A stretch of DNA of 6,758 bases from Candidatus Cloacimonadota bacterium (GCA_021160355.1 JAGHCS010000085.1:1-6758); one strand, 5' to 3'; numbered from the stretch's first letter, positions 1 to 6,259 are shown. The notes: a model not told the origin generated them from the sequence alone. Numbers and translations: made by a program.

Positions 1-27
1 ATGTTTAAAAAGAGACATATAAAATAT

Positions 28-82
28 CTGGATTCCCACTCCCCACTTTCGTGAGGACAAGCTTCATGGGAATAACATTCCC
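28..82. repeat. Palindromic intergenic repeat-like element
   Basis: The outer arms ATTCCCA (32-38) and TGGGAAT (67-73) are exact reverse complements. Inside them CCCCAC (41-46) and GTGAGG (51-56) can pair with one mismatch around a TTTC loop. A third segment, ATTCCC (77-82), repeats the left arm. The CTGGATTCCC ... GGGAATAACA layout resembles short palindromic elements scattered between genes in many bacterial genomes, but copy number cannot be seen in one window. It may instead be the 3' untranslated end of a gene to the left. Confidence 0.45.
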
Positions 83-90
83 TTTTTTAT
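68..90 (+). terminator. Possible rho-independent terminator, rightward
   Basis: GGGAAT (68-73), a 3-base loop AAC (74-76) and ATTCCC (77-82) form a perfect 6-bp stem followed directly by six T residues (83-88). This would end a rightward transcript entering from the left of the window, facing the leftward operon. The stem is short and it shares its left arm with the larger palindrome, so it may be a by-product of that repeat. Confidence 0.45.
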
Positions 91-104
91 TTGATCTTAT
101 AAAA

Positions 105-144
105 CTCTTCGTCTCTGCATCTTTATGCCTTTGCGTCTTTGCGC
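105..144. repeat. Five imperfect 8-bp tandem units
   Basis: Reading the plus strand in steps of 8 gives CTCTTCGT, CTCTGCAT, CTTTATGC, CTTTGCGT and CTTTGCGC. The units keep the CTYT start and drift in the second half. The minus-strand form is the ACGCAAAG type. It lies between the palindromic element and the operon terminator, outside any gene. No function can be read from it. Confidence 0.5.
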
Positions 145-167
145 GAATTCTTTCAAATTGACACTAT

Positions 168-200
168 AAAAAAACCCGCCAATACGAATCGACGGGTTTT
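168..200 (-). terminator. Rho-independent terminator closing the operon
   Basis: On the minus strand the arm AAAACCCGTC (200-191) pairs with GGCGGGTTTT (180-171), with one G-T wobble and a 10-base loop, and the transcript then runs through a T tract covering 174-168. It begins 24 bases after the rubrerythrin stop codon and is the only convincing leftward terminator in the window, so it probably ends the whole cluster. Confidence 0.88.
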
Positions 201-223
201 GTAAATGTGAGAGAATTAGGAGA

Positions 224-799
224 TTACCAATTTTCACATTTCACTTCGAAGTATGCTTTCGGATGTGCACAAGCCGGACATTTTTCAGGTGGTTCTATGC
301 CTTCATGAACATAACCACAATTTCTGCATTTCCATTTTACCACCTTGTCTTTTTTGAATACAGTGCCATTCTCGATGTTTTTTAGCAATCCAAGAAAACG
401 TTTTTCATGTTGAACTTCTGCTTGACCTATATGACGGAAAGCAATTGCGATTTCGCTGAAACCTTCTTCTTCGGCAGTTTGTGCAAATTCAGGATACATG
501 ATCGTATGCTCGTAATGTTCACCAGCCGCAGATTCAGTAAGGTTTTCTGCAGTCGTACCGATCTTACCTGCAGGAAATGAAGCTTGAATTTCTACTTCAC
601 CTCCTTCGAGGAATTTGAACAATCTTTTTGCATGCTCTTTTTCGTTGAGAGCAGTTTCCGTAAATACTCCGGATACCTGCTCATAACCATCTTTCTTTGC
701 TTGTTTTGCAAAGAAATCATATCGATTGCGGGCTTGAGATTCGCCTGCAAAAGCAGTTAAGAGATTTTTTTCTGTTTTTGTACCTTTGATCTCTTTCAT
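224..799 (-). CDS. rbr: Rubrerythrin
   Basis: Classic two-domain rubrerythrin, 191 residues, the usual length. It reduces hydrogen peroxide to water in the cytoplasm at a diiron site, using electrons passed through its own rubredoxin-type iron. The N-terminal four-helix domain (about 1-145) carries the full ligand set: E20, E53 and H56 in the NEKEHAK motif, E94, E97, and E128 with H131. The C-terminal domain has C158, C161, C174 and C177 with the short CX2C-X12-CX2C spacing. The ATG is preceded by AAGGAG at 8 bases. It is the last gene of the leftward cluster, 30 bases after the lipoprotein gene and just before the terminator. Stand-alone rubredoxin encoded at 6416-6258 is a likely electron donor, by analogy with other anaerobes. 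No ligand is missing and identification is secure. Confidence 0.97.
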   Translation of the reverse strand: MKEIKGTKTEKNLLTAFAGESQARNRYDFFAKQAKKDGYEQVSGVFTETALNEKEHAKRLFKFLEGGEVEIQASFPAGKIGTTAENLTESAAGEHYEHTIMYPEFAQTAEEEGFSEIAIAFRHIGQAEVQHEKRFLGLLKNIENGTVFKKDKVVKWKCRNCGYVHEGIEPPEKCPACAHPKAYFEVKCENW

Positions 800-829
800 A
801 TATATTGCTCCTTTTACTTAAATATTATT

Positions 830-2002
830 TTAGAAATGAAGATTTTGTGAGAGATTATCCTCTGGATTATTGAAGAATAATTCCCAGTTTCCGGTTTGCA
901 AATTGAAGATTGAAGAACCGAGTGTCATTCCACCGGTTATACCGCCGGTCGTATCCGGTTCCGCAGCAACTTCACACAGGAAACCATGTAGCACATCGCA
1001 ATCAACATCTGCGAGGTGGTCTTCATAACCTGCTATTAATCCCATCAAAGTTGTATAGCGTTCAACTGTTGTTTCATCGTCCGCTGTAGGAAAGCCCAGC
1101 ATTGCATCTTGAACAAAATGATTCGTATGAGCGTACAAACCTTCGACTTCATGCACAACTGCGGTATTTTCTGCTTTCTCCACGGACACAACCCGGTTCT
1201 CGATGCCGGAAGCAATGTTCACGTGAAGAGCATTGCAAGTGAGAGTATTTTCTATAATAGAAATTGCTTCATCCACACTTTCTGCTTCAAGTAGAGCTCG
1301 GAAGATAAATAAATGTGGAACCCCGTTTGGCACTCCGGCAGCACTCTGAATATAATTACCTGAATAAGCTAATCCCACATCATTCATTGAAGGTGCGACT
1401 CCGCACAGCAATCCCGGATAATAAAGATTAATGAAATCCGGCTTATCCTGCAGGCTCACTTTTATAACAGACATAAGGTCATGCAACGCTGCCATTCCAT
1501 CTTCATTGTGACTGAGATATTGATTCCCGTTATAATTATAACTCACCGTGGAACACCCAAGTAACGATGACGGAATATCCATACCGGTTTTTCCCACAAG
1601 CCCATAATAAAGGGCTATTATATCTCCGAACATATTTAACCGCATGAGAGTCTCAAACTCGATTCCCGAACCGTCTGATGTTCCACGAATCTCATCTACA
1701 AAATCCGGGAAGAGTTCTTCTGCTTTTGCAAGAAGATTTTCATAGAAATAAACCGAATCAATGGAGATAATGTTTGCAATAATTGCATCTAAATCAGCTT
1801 GTCTTATCATGGCCTGCTGAATATTCTCAGCGAATCGTTGGCCTATTGCAAAGCCAAGATCGTAATAATTACCTGCTTCAACTTCAAATATCGGGAAGTA
1901 ATCATCATTGTTACTGCTTGATTTGAAAAGATTGCATCCCATCATAAGACCAATGCTTATAAAAAGGACGATAGAAATGATTAATGTGAATTTCTTTTTC
2001 AC
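830..2002 (-). CDS. Lipoprotein, peptidase C45/acyltransferase-like (NTN hydrolase)
   Basis: A 390-residue exported lipoprotein: positive start MKKK, hydrophobic stretch about 6-20, then lipobox LMMGC with the lipidated cysteine at C23, followed by a Ser/Asn/Asp-rich linker. The rest resembles the C45 family (acyl-CoA:6-aminopenicillanate acyltransferase fold): an early G-rich segment around 44-58, then GCSTV with candidate nucleophile C150, and SHNEDG (164-169) as the substrate/oxyanion motif. Family members cleave themselves before the cysteine, here G149/C150, to give chains of about 126 and 241 residues in the mature protein. The substrate is unknown; peptide, N-acyl amino acid or other amide bonds are possible. 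The start is GTG, supported by AGGAG five bases upstream. It sits 15 bases after the rubredoxin-cupin gene and 30 before rubrerythrin, an unexpected place for a secreted amidase. If the cell is Gram-negative, N24 at the +2 position favours the outer membrane. Export is certain in outline; the enzyme family is a judgement from motifs. Confidence 0.75.
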   Translation of the reverse strand: MKKKFTLIISIVLFISIGLMMGCNLFKSSSNNDDYFPIFEVEAGNYYDLGFAIGQRFAENIQQAMIRQADLDAIIANIISIDSVYFYENLLAKAEELFPDFVDEIRGTSDGSGIEFETLMRLNMFGDIIALYYGLVGKTGMDIPSSLLGCSTVSYNYNGNQYLSHNEDGMAALHDLMSVIKVSLQDKPDFINLYYPGLLCGVAPSMNDVGLAYSGNYIQSAAGVPNGVPHLFIFRALLEAESVDEAISIIENTLTCNALHVNIASGIENRVVSVEKAENTAVVHEVEGLYAHTNHFVQDAMLGFPTADDETTVERYTTLMGLIAGYEDHLADVDCDVLHGFLCEVAAEPDTTGGITGGMTLGSSIFNLQTGNWELFFNNPEDNLSQNLHF

Positions 2003-2007
2003 GTAAA

Positions 2008-2012
2008 CTCCT
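2008..2012 (-). promoter_or_regulatory. Shine-Dalgarno site fixing the GTG start of the lipoprotein gene
   Basis: AGGAG on the minus strand, with spacer TTTAC, lies five bases before GTG at 2002-2000. That GTG opens the MKKK signal peptide, so a non-ATG start is both well placed and needed for export. Confidence 0.8.
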
Positions 2013-2017
2013 GTAAT

Positions 2018-2461
2018 TCAATTATCTATTTTTTTTGATGCTTTTACTGCAATGACTACTGCTGGCTCATCTCCACAATTCTCAATCGAATGCGGAACAT
2101 CTTTCTTTACTTGCACTGCATAGCCACACTGTGAGATAAATTCATGATTACCAATATGAATTTTTACACAGCCTTTGATCACATAGAACAACTCTTCGAG
2201 AGGATGGTCTTGAATGGTAAGTTTCTCGCCGGTTGGAATAGTGTACATGTACGGAGCGAGATGTTCAAAGTTTCCAAAAAAAGGTTGAATTTCGATTTTA
2301 TCGGTATGAGCAATCTTATGCCCGGTTTTAATATAAGCATGCTCATTTTCATCAGTGATGGAATGGAACATCTCCTGTGGAGCACTACAATGAGGGCACT
2401 TTTCAGGGGATTCTGTTCCCCTGAAAATGTGTCCGCAAACTTTACATCGCCAGTGTCTCAT
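2018..2461 (-). CDS. Rubredoxin-cupin fusion protein
   Basis: A 147-residue soluble protein with two parts. Residues 1-31 form a rubredoxin-type knuckle: C6, C9, C22 and C25 with CX2C-X12-CX2C spacing, the short form seen in rubrerythrin tails. Compared by eye, 14 of 29 positions match the rubrerythrin tail encoded downstream. Residues about 55-141 are a single cupin barrel: motif 1 runs G78 ... H86, E90, G97 and motif 2 runs G113 ... P123, H124, N128. The usual first histidine of cupin motif 1 appears to be Q84, so the metal site would be Gln/His/Glu/His or incomplete. The start is the only in-frame ATG before an upstream stop; it lies 3 bases after the ferritin TAG and has no well-spaced Shine-Dalgarno site, so translation is probably coupled to ferritin. 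The reaction is unknown; a redox or sensing role with iron delivered or reduced by the knuckle is an inference from context. Confidence 0.85.
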   Translation of the reverse strand: MRHWRCKVCGHIFRGTESPEKCPHCSAPQEMFHSITDENEHAYIKTGHKIAHTDKIEIQPFFGNFEHLAPYMYTIPTGEKLTIQDHPLEELFYVIKGCVKIHIGNHEFISQCGYAVQVKKDVPHSIENCGDEPAVVIAVKASKKIDN

Positions 2462-2464
2462 ATC

Positions 2465-2980
2465 CTACTCAGCCGTTACTGCTGGTGCGACAAAGGTTCG
2501 AACACCGAGCTCTTTGTCCAGCATAAGGAGTCCATTGCCATTATCGCCGATATATTTCAGCTTATCGATGATCTCGTTGTCGTTGCCTTCTTCTTCGATC
2601 TGCTCGGTCACGAACCATTGAAGGAAGATCTCTGTTGCATAATCATTTTCTTCTCGTGCGAGAGCAACAAGTCCATTGATGCTTTTTGTTACAAATTGTT
2701 CGTGTTCGAGTGTCTTCTGGAACATGTCCATCGGAGATTCAAATTCAGCGGGAGGTTTCTTTATCTCATCGAGAATCACTTTCTGATTTTGTTCGAATAC
2801 ATAATTATAGATTTTTTGTGCATGGCTCATCTCTTCCTGAACCTGGATAAAGAACCAGTTAGCAAACCCTTTCAGTCCTATATCCTGCGCATGTGCTGAC
2901 ATCGCGAGGTAAAGATAAGCAGAATAAAGTTCTTTATTTATCTGAAGATTGAGCGCATCAGTCATTTTTTTACTTATCAT
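2465..2980 (-). CDS. ftnA: Non-heme bacterial ferritin
   Basis: Iron-storage ferritin, 171 residues, which oxidises Fe(II) and stores it as mineral in a 24-subunit shell in the cytoplasm. The ferroxidase ligands fall at the same numbers as in E. coli FtnA: E17, E50, H53, E94, Q127 and E130, together with Y24 and W122. There is no sign of a bacterioferritin heme site. I chose ATG at 2980-2978 because GAGG lies six bases upstream, translation then starts at MISKKM as usual for the family, and the gene follows the desulfoferrodoxin stop by 13 bases. A longer reading from 3064 would overlap desulfoferrodoxin by 71 bases and add 28 residues unlike ferritin. In the cluster it would withdraw iron from Fenton chemistry while neighbours remove peroxide and superoxide. 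Confidence 0.95.
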   Translation of the reverse strand: MISKKMTDALNLQINKELYSAYLYLAMSAHAQDIGLKGFANWFFIQVQEEMSHAQKIYNYVFEQNQKVILDEIKKPPAEFESPMDMFQKTLEHEQFVTKSINGLVALAREENDYATEIFLQWFVTEQIEEEGNDNEIIDKLKYIGDNGNGLLMLDKELGVRTFVAPAVTAE

Positions 2981-2986
2981 AGAATA

Positions 2987-2990
2987 CCTC
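2987..2990 (-). promoter_or_regulatory. Shine-Dalgarno site deciding the ferritin start
   Basis: GAGG on the minus strand lies six bases before ATG at 2980 and within the 13-base gap after the desulfoferrodoxin stop codon. It supports the 171-residue ferritin over a 199-residue version that would begin inside the upstream gene. Confidence 0.75.
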
Positions 2991-2993
2991 GAA

Positions 2994-3374
2994 TTATTCC
3001 TTTTCCCATAAACCGTGGATGTTACAATACGCACGGATTTGGAGTTTGTCATTGTTTTTGACATAAAATTCAGCTTCGGGCTTGTCTCCGGGAATAAGGT
3101 GTTTACGGTTTACCCATGGACCATTCTGCACCTCGATCCACTCAATATAATGTGCATCGATCATCGGGTGTGGGACAGAACCGACTTTAACCCTGATGCC
3201 GTCAGCTATTTTTTCAACAAAAGGAATATGTTTTTCGACAGCAGCGTCAACTGTATTTTCTTCCATTTTTATCATTGGAACACCACAGCAGACAAGTTCG
3301 CCCGGTCCGCCATGAACCATTTCTACGATATTTCCGCATTTTTCACATTTATAGATTTCCATGAGTTTTGTCAT
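2994..3374 (-). CDS. dfx: Desulfoferrodoxin (superoxide reductase, two-centre type)
   Basis: Cytoplasmic superoxide reductase of 126 residues, the normal length for the two-iron class. It reduces superoxide to hydrogen peroxide without releasing O2. The N-terminal desulforedoxin-like centre I has C10, C13, C29 and C30. Catalytic centre II has the EKHIP motif (E47, K48, H49), H69, H75, C117 and H120, giving the four-histidine, one-cysteine iron site with the conserved lysine next to it. The start at M1 is supported by AGGAG five bases upstream; M5 has none. The preceding peroxiredoxin stop TAA directly abuts this ribosome binding site, so the two genes are read together. The peroxide it makes could be handled by peroxiredoxin and rubrerythrin of the same cluster, and rubredoxin is the usual donor in other anaerobes. 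Confidence 0.97.
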   Translation of the reverse strand: MTKLMEIYKCEKCGNIVEMVHGGPGELVCCGVPMIKMEENTVDAAVEKHIPFVEKIADGIRVKVGSVPHPMIDAHYIEWIEVQNGPWVNRKHLIPGDKPEAEFYVKNNDKLQIRAYCNIHGLWEKE

Positions 3375-3383
3375 AGCTTCTCC

Positions 3384-4037
3384 TTATTTGTTTTCTTTGT
3401 AGCAGAACCACCAGTCGAAGCATTCGAGACTTTTATCTTCCTTACGTGCTTTCACTGCTTTCATGTCTGATGCTGGGGGTACGATCACGCGGTCACCAAT
3501 AAGTTCATTATTGGGCCAGTTGGCAGGAACGGCAATCCCTTTCGTGTCTGAAAGCTGAAGCGCTTTGACTGATCTGACTATCTCGTCCATATTTCTGCCT
3601 ATTTCTTGAGGGTAATAAAGTATGAGTCGGACTTTGCCTTTTGGGTCAACAACAAAAACTGCACGAACAGTGCTCGCACCTTTTCCGGGATGAAGCAATC
3701 CGAGCTTGTTTGCAATCGAATCATTTGCTGCAATTATTGGGAATTCTATATCAACATCCAGATTATCCTTAATCCATTCGATCCATTTGATATGTGAAAA
3801 TACCTGATCGATGGAAAGTCCGACGAGTTTACAATCCATTGCTTTGAATTGTTCCATTCTTTTTTGGAAACCAACAAATTCAGTGGTACATACAGGTGTG
3901 AAGTCTGCAGGATGGCTAAAAAGCACAAACCAATTTCCTGCCATTTCGTCGGGGAGTTTCATCATTCCCTGCGTTGTCTTAACTTCCATTTCCGGGAACG
4001 CATCGCCTAGTAATGGCATGTTTATTTTATCTTCCAT
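3384..4037 (-). CDS. Peroxiredoxin, Prx6 type
   Basis: Thiol peroxidase of 217 residues that reduces hydrogen and organic peroxides in the cytoplasm. The active site PxxxTxxC is P43, T47 and peroxidatic C50, with R148 as the probable conserved arginine. The length and the long C-terminal arm match the Prx6 class common in archaea and anaerobic bacteria. C206 and C212 in the tail (CFDWWFC) correspond to the paired C-terminal cysteines of the archaeal members, one of which can act as resolving cysteine; C69 is an additional cysteine. AGGAG lies five bases before the ATG. It follows the 167-residue ferritin-like gene by 32 bases, and desulfoferrodoxin follows it by 9. No dedicated reductase is in the window. 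The symbol is left empty because ahpC or tpx would imply other subfamilies. Confidence 0.93.
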   Translation of the reverse strand: MEDKINMPLLGDAFPEMEVKTTQGMMKLPDEMAGNWFVLFSHPADFTPVCTTEFVGFQKRMEQFKAMDCKLVGLSIDQVFSHIKWIEWIKDNLDVDIEFPIIAANDSIANKLGLLHPGKGASTVRAVFVVDPKGKVRLILYYPQEIGRNMDEIVRSVKALQLSDTKGIAVPANWPNNELIGDRVIVPPASDMKAVKARKEDKSLECFDWWFCYKENK

Positions 4038-4069
4038 TTTTTCTCCTAAATTTTCTAAGATTTTTTTGG

Positions 4070-4573
4070 TTACGGGCCTATATGCATCATGTCAAATTCA
4101 ACATCGTATTTTTCGAACTCTTCTGCCTGCTCTTTTTCTAGTTCAAGAAGACGGTAATGTCCCATTTCCATCGAGGCAATATACCTAAGTCTGCGAGAGA
4201 GTTCTTCATCCATTTTGAATTTGTTTGCAAGAGAGAGATAGAAATAATGTGCTGCTTTTTCTGCATTCATTGCCTGAAGGAAAATGTCGCTGAACCTCAT
4301 TTTTTCGGAATCGATTATGATTTCCGGTAAAGGGACAGGTGTTTCATTCGGCAGAATTATTTCCTCTGCAGGAAATACCTCTTTCCAGAGCTTGGAAAAG
4401 AAATCATAGTGTTTTTGCTCTTCTGCAGAGAGGAATTCAAGCTTATCTTTGAGCATGAAATTCTTTACGCGTCCTGCCAGATCGTGATAGACATTTTTAC
4501 TGTTCTCTTCACTTTTTAATGCAGTGAGGAAAAGGTCCTTTTTGGAATATTTATCAATATTCATATTATTCAT
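4070..4573 (-). CDS. Ferritin-like diiron protein, rubrerythrin-related, no rubredoxin domain
   Basis: A 167-residue four-helix protein of the rubrerythrin/ferritin-like group (the COG1633 kind). The repeated diiron pattern is present twice: E22 or E23 with E52-x-x-H55, and E105 with E136-x-x-H139. The loop between helix pairs (about 68-92) is proline- and isoleucine-rich, and an acidic tail ends in MMHIGP. It lacks a C-terminal rubredoxin knuckle, so electrons would have to come from a separate carrier. Start M1 at 4573 has GGAAG about eight bases upstream, inside the end of the preceding gene; M4 has no such site. The gap to the preceding gene is 5 bases. O2 or peroxide reduction, or iron handling, are the likely roles, but this subfamily has no settled function. 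Confidence 0.85.
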   Translation of the reverse strand: MNNMNIDKYSKKDLFLTALKSEENSKNVYHDLAGRVKNFMLKDKLEFLSAEEQKHYDFFSKLWKEVFPAEEIILPNETPVPLPEIIIDSEKMRFSDIFLQAMNAEKAAHYFYLSLANKFKMDEELSRRLRYIASMEMGHYRLLELEKEQAEEFEKYDVEFDMMHIGP

Positions 4574-4578
4574 GATAG

Positions 4579-5055
4579 TTACTTCCCAAGCTGACGCTTC
4601 ATCTCTGTGAGTTGCACCACGTGCTTGCGCTCCTCGTCGATGATGTCATCAACCATTTTTTGCTGGTGCCCCGGAACCACATTTCTCATTTCATGATAAT
4701 AGAGTATTGTATCGAGTTCTTTCCCAATTGCAAATTGAAGTGCTTCATCAACTGTGTGCACTCCATTAATACCTTCGTCGATCTTATCAATTGTGAAAAC
4801 GAGATTATCTGCGTATGCATGCAGGTAGTCAAAATACTCGCCAGGATAACTTTCCTGTGGATTATAATCCTCGAGCTTTGCCAGCATCTCTCTAAAGACT
4901 TTTTCGTGATGGACTTCTTCTTCTGCAAGAAAGCCGAAGAGTTCCTTCACTTTTGGATCATTAAATTTTTCTACCATTGCACGGTAGAGTTTTTCGCCAT
5001 TTTCTTCAATTTGAACTGCAAATTGATAAATTTCTGTCACATCGAATATATTCAT
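4579..5055 (-). CDS. Ferritin-like diiron protein, rubrerythrin-related
   Basis: A 158-residue four-helix diiron protein. The first helix pair has E17 or E18 (QIEENGEKLY) and E46-x-x-H49 within AEEEVHHE; the second pair has E113 and E142-x-x-H145 within DEERKH. There is no rubredoxin knuckle and no signal peptide, so it is a cytoplasmic protein of the rubrerythrin-related ferritin-like family. It starts 16 bases after the fprA stop with GGAGG seven bases before ATG, and the next ferritin-like gene begins 5 bases after its end. The two neighbours share the motif layout but differ through most of their sequence, so they look like anciently diverged paralogs and not a recent duplication. Exact substrate unknown. 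Confidence 0.86.
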   Translation of the reverse strand: MNIFDVTEIYQFAVQIEENGEKLYRAMVEKFNDPKVKELFGFLAEEEVHHEKVFREMLAKLEDYNPQESYPGEYFDYLHAYADNLVFTIDKIDEGINGVHTVDEALQFAIGKELDTILYYHEMRNVVPGHQQKMVDDIIDEERKHVVQLTEMKRQLGK

Positions 5056-5071
5056 TTTCGTTCCTCCGAAA

Positions 5072-6250
5072 TTATTTTAGATCTTTATGCTTCATAGCAA
5101 TCGTATTTGCAAGCTCATCAAGAGCTTTGAAATCAGATTCTTTTGGAAAACCTTTACTGATGACGGGTTCCAATAATTCGCCTTTGAAATTCGTAAGAAT
5201 ATCTTTAAGCATGTTCACCATTCTCGAACCCCAGCCAAACGAGCCAATGATCGAGGCAAACTTTGCTTTAGGTCTGAGCATATTTGTAAGGTAAGCCGCA
5301 TACATCATTTTGGGATGTGGACCGACATGCACTGTTGATGAACCGATCACGACAGTCGCGGCATCGACGAGTTCCATTGCGAATTCTCCAATATCTGTCA
5401 CGGACATGTTAAATGGAATAACAGTAATGTCGAGTTCAGTAAGTTTTTCAGTAAGATAGTTCACCATCTTTTCAACACTTCCATGCATGGAAATATAGGG
5501 TATGAGCACCTTGTTTTCGACAGTGTCTGATATCCATTCATGATATTGTTCGAGAATAAATTCTGGATTGTCATACACCTGTCCGTGCGTTGGAGCAATG
5601 GTCTCAACCTGGTAATTATTCAACATATCAAGATGCTTTCGAATATTTGTCCTAAACGGCATCATGATCTCAGCAAAATATCGTTTTGCTGCGAAATATA
5701 CCTTTGCTTCATCCTGCACGAACAATTCGCTGGATGTCATATGAGAACCGAAAAGATCTCCCGAAAAGAGGATTTTATCTTCTTCAAGGTACGTGAACAT
5801 CGTTTCTGGCCAGTGGACCCACGCTGCGAGAAGGAACTTTAAAGTTTTATTGCCGAGATAAAGAGTGCTTTCATGAGTGATTTCAAGGAATTTCTCGTCG
5901 GCAATATTAAGAAGATCCATCAGAAAGGATTTGCATTTTGGATTTGTTACAACAACTGCATCAGGGTACATTTCCAATATGATGGGAATTCCTCCTGAAT
6001 GGTCTTGCTCCGCATGATTGGAAATGATATAATCAAGTTTATCAATACCTAGCTTTCTCAGGTTTGTGAGTAGTTCCTCAATTTTTGGTGGATCGACCGC
6101 ATCGATCAGGACAGTTTTTTCACTCCCGCGAATTATATAAGCATTATAACTTGTGCCGTCAGGGAGAGGGATGAGCTCGTCAAAAGTGCGTCTGTCCCAA
6201 TCCTGGACACCTACATAGTAAACATCATTTTTGATTTTTTGGAATCCCAT
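5072..6250 (-). CDS. fprA: FprA-type flavo-diiron protein (O2/NO reductase)
   Basis: Class A flavo-diiron protein of 392 residues that reduces O2 (and in some relatives NO) in the cytoplasm. The N-terminal metallo-beta-lactamase-like domain (about 1-245) carries the diiron ligands H79, E81, D83 and H84 (HAEQDH), H146, D165 and H222. The C-terminal flavodoxin domain (about 247-392) binds FMN: the phosphate loop is around SMHGSVEKM (254-262), with GSSTVHVGP (303-311) and GSFGWGS (337-343) as the other flavin contacts. There is no fused rubredoxin or flavin reductase, so it needs an outside donor, and a rubredoxin gene lies 7 bases upstream. Its ribosome binding site includes the rubredoxin stop codon. 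All metal ligands are present. O2 versus NO preference cannot be read from the sequence. Confidence 0.96.
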   Translation of the reverse strand: MGFQKIKNDVYYVGVQDWDRRTFDELIPLPDGTSYNAYIIRGSEKTVLIDAVDPPKIEELLTNLRKLGIDKLDYIISNHAEQDHSGGIPIILEMYPDAVVVTNPKCKSFLMDLLNIADEKFLEITHESTLYLGNKTLKFLLAAWVHWPETMFTYLEEDKILFSGDLFGSHMTSSELFVQDEAKVYFAAKRYFAEIMMPFRTNIRKHLDMLNNYQVETIAPTHGQVYDNPEFILEQYHEWISDTVENKVLIPYISMHGSVEKMVNYLTEKLTELDITVIPFNMSVTDIGEFAMELVDAATVVIGSSTVHVGPHPKMMYAAYLTNMLRPKAKFASIIGSFGWGSRMVNMLKDILTNFKGELLEPVISKGFPKESDFKALDELANTIAMKHKDLK

Positions 6251-6254
6251 TTTT

Positions 6255-6259
6255 CTCCT
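6255..6259 (-). promoter_or_regulatory. fprA Shine-Dalgarno site overlapping the rubredoxin stop codon
   Basis: On the minus strand TAGGAGAAAAATG holds the rubredoxin stop TAG (6260-6258), the AGGAG site (6259-6255) and the fprA start. Ribosomes ending rubredoxin therefore finish on the fprA initiation site, suggesting coupled synthesis of donor and oxidase. Confidence 0.8.

Noticed and set aside
1..54. ATG at base 1 followed by 16 codons and TGA on the plus strand
   Set aside because: Very short, starts at the window edge, runs into the palindromic element, and has no family signature.
820..830. AT-rich odd palindrome AAATA-T-TATTT before rubrerythrin, considered as a PerR or Fur operator
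   Set aside because: It matches the PerR consensus poorly, is within a 30-bp gap in an apparent operon, and such AT-rich symmetry is common by chance.
2144..2899. 251-codon plus-strand reading frame
   Set aside because: It is antisense to the well-supported rubredoxin-cupin and ferritin genes, spans their junction, and shows no recognisable domain.
3015..3470. 151-codon plus-strand reading frame
   Set aside because: It is a shadow of desulfoferrodoxin and peroxiredoxin; Phe/Cys/His-rich composition is typical of the antisense of such genes.
4038..4069. 32-bp gap before peroxiredoxin, the largest between genes, considered as an internal promoter
   Set aside because: Too short to hold a full promoter beyond the upstream stop, and no convincing -35/-10 pair was seen; only the AGGAG ribosome site is supported.
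4612..5097. 161-codon plus-strand reading frame
   Set aside because: Antisense to a diiron protein gene with intact ligands; its cysteine- and phenylalanine-rich translation has no motif.
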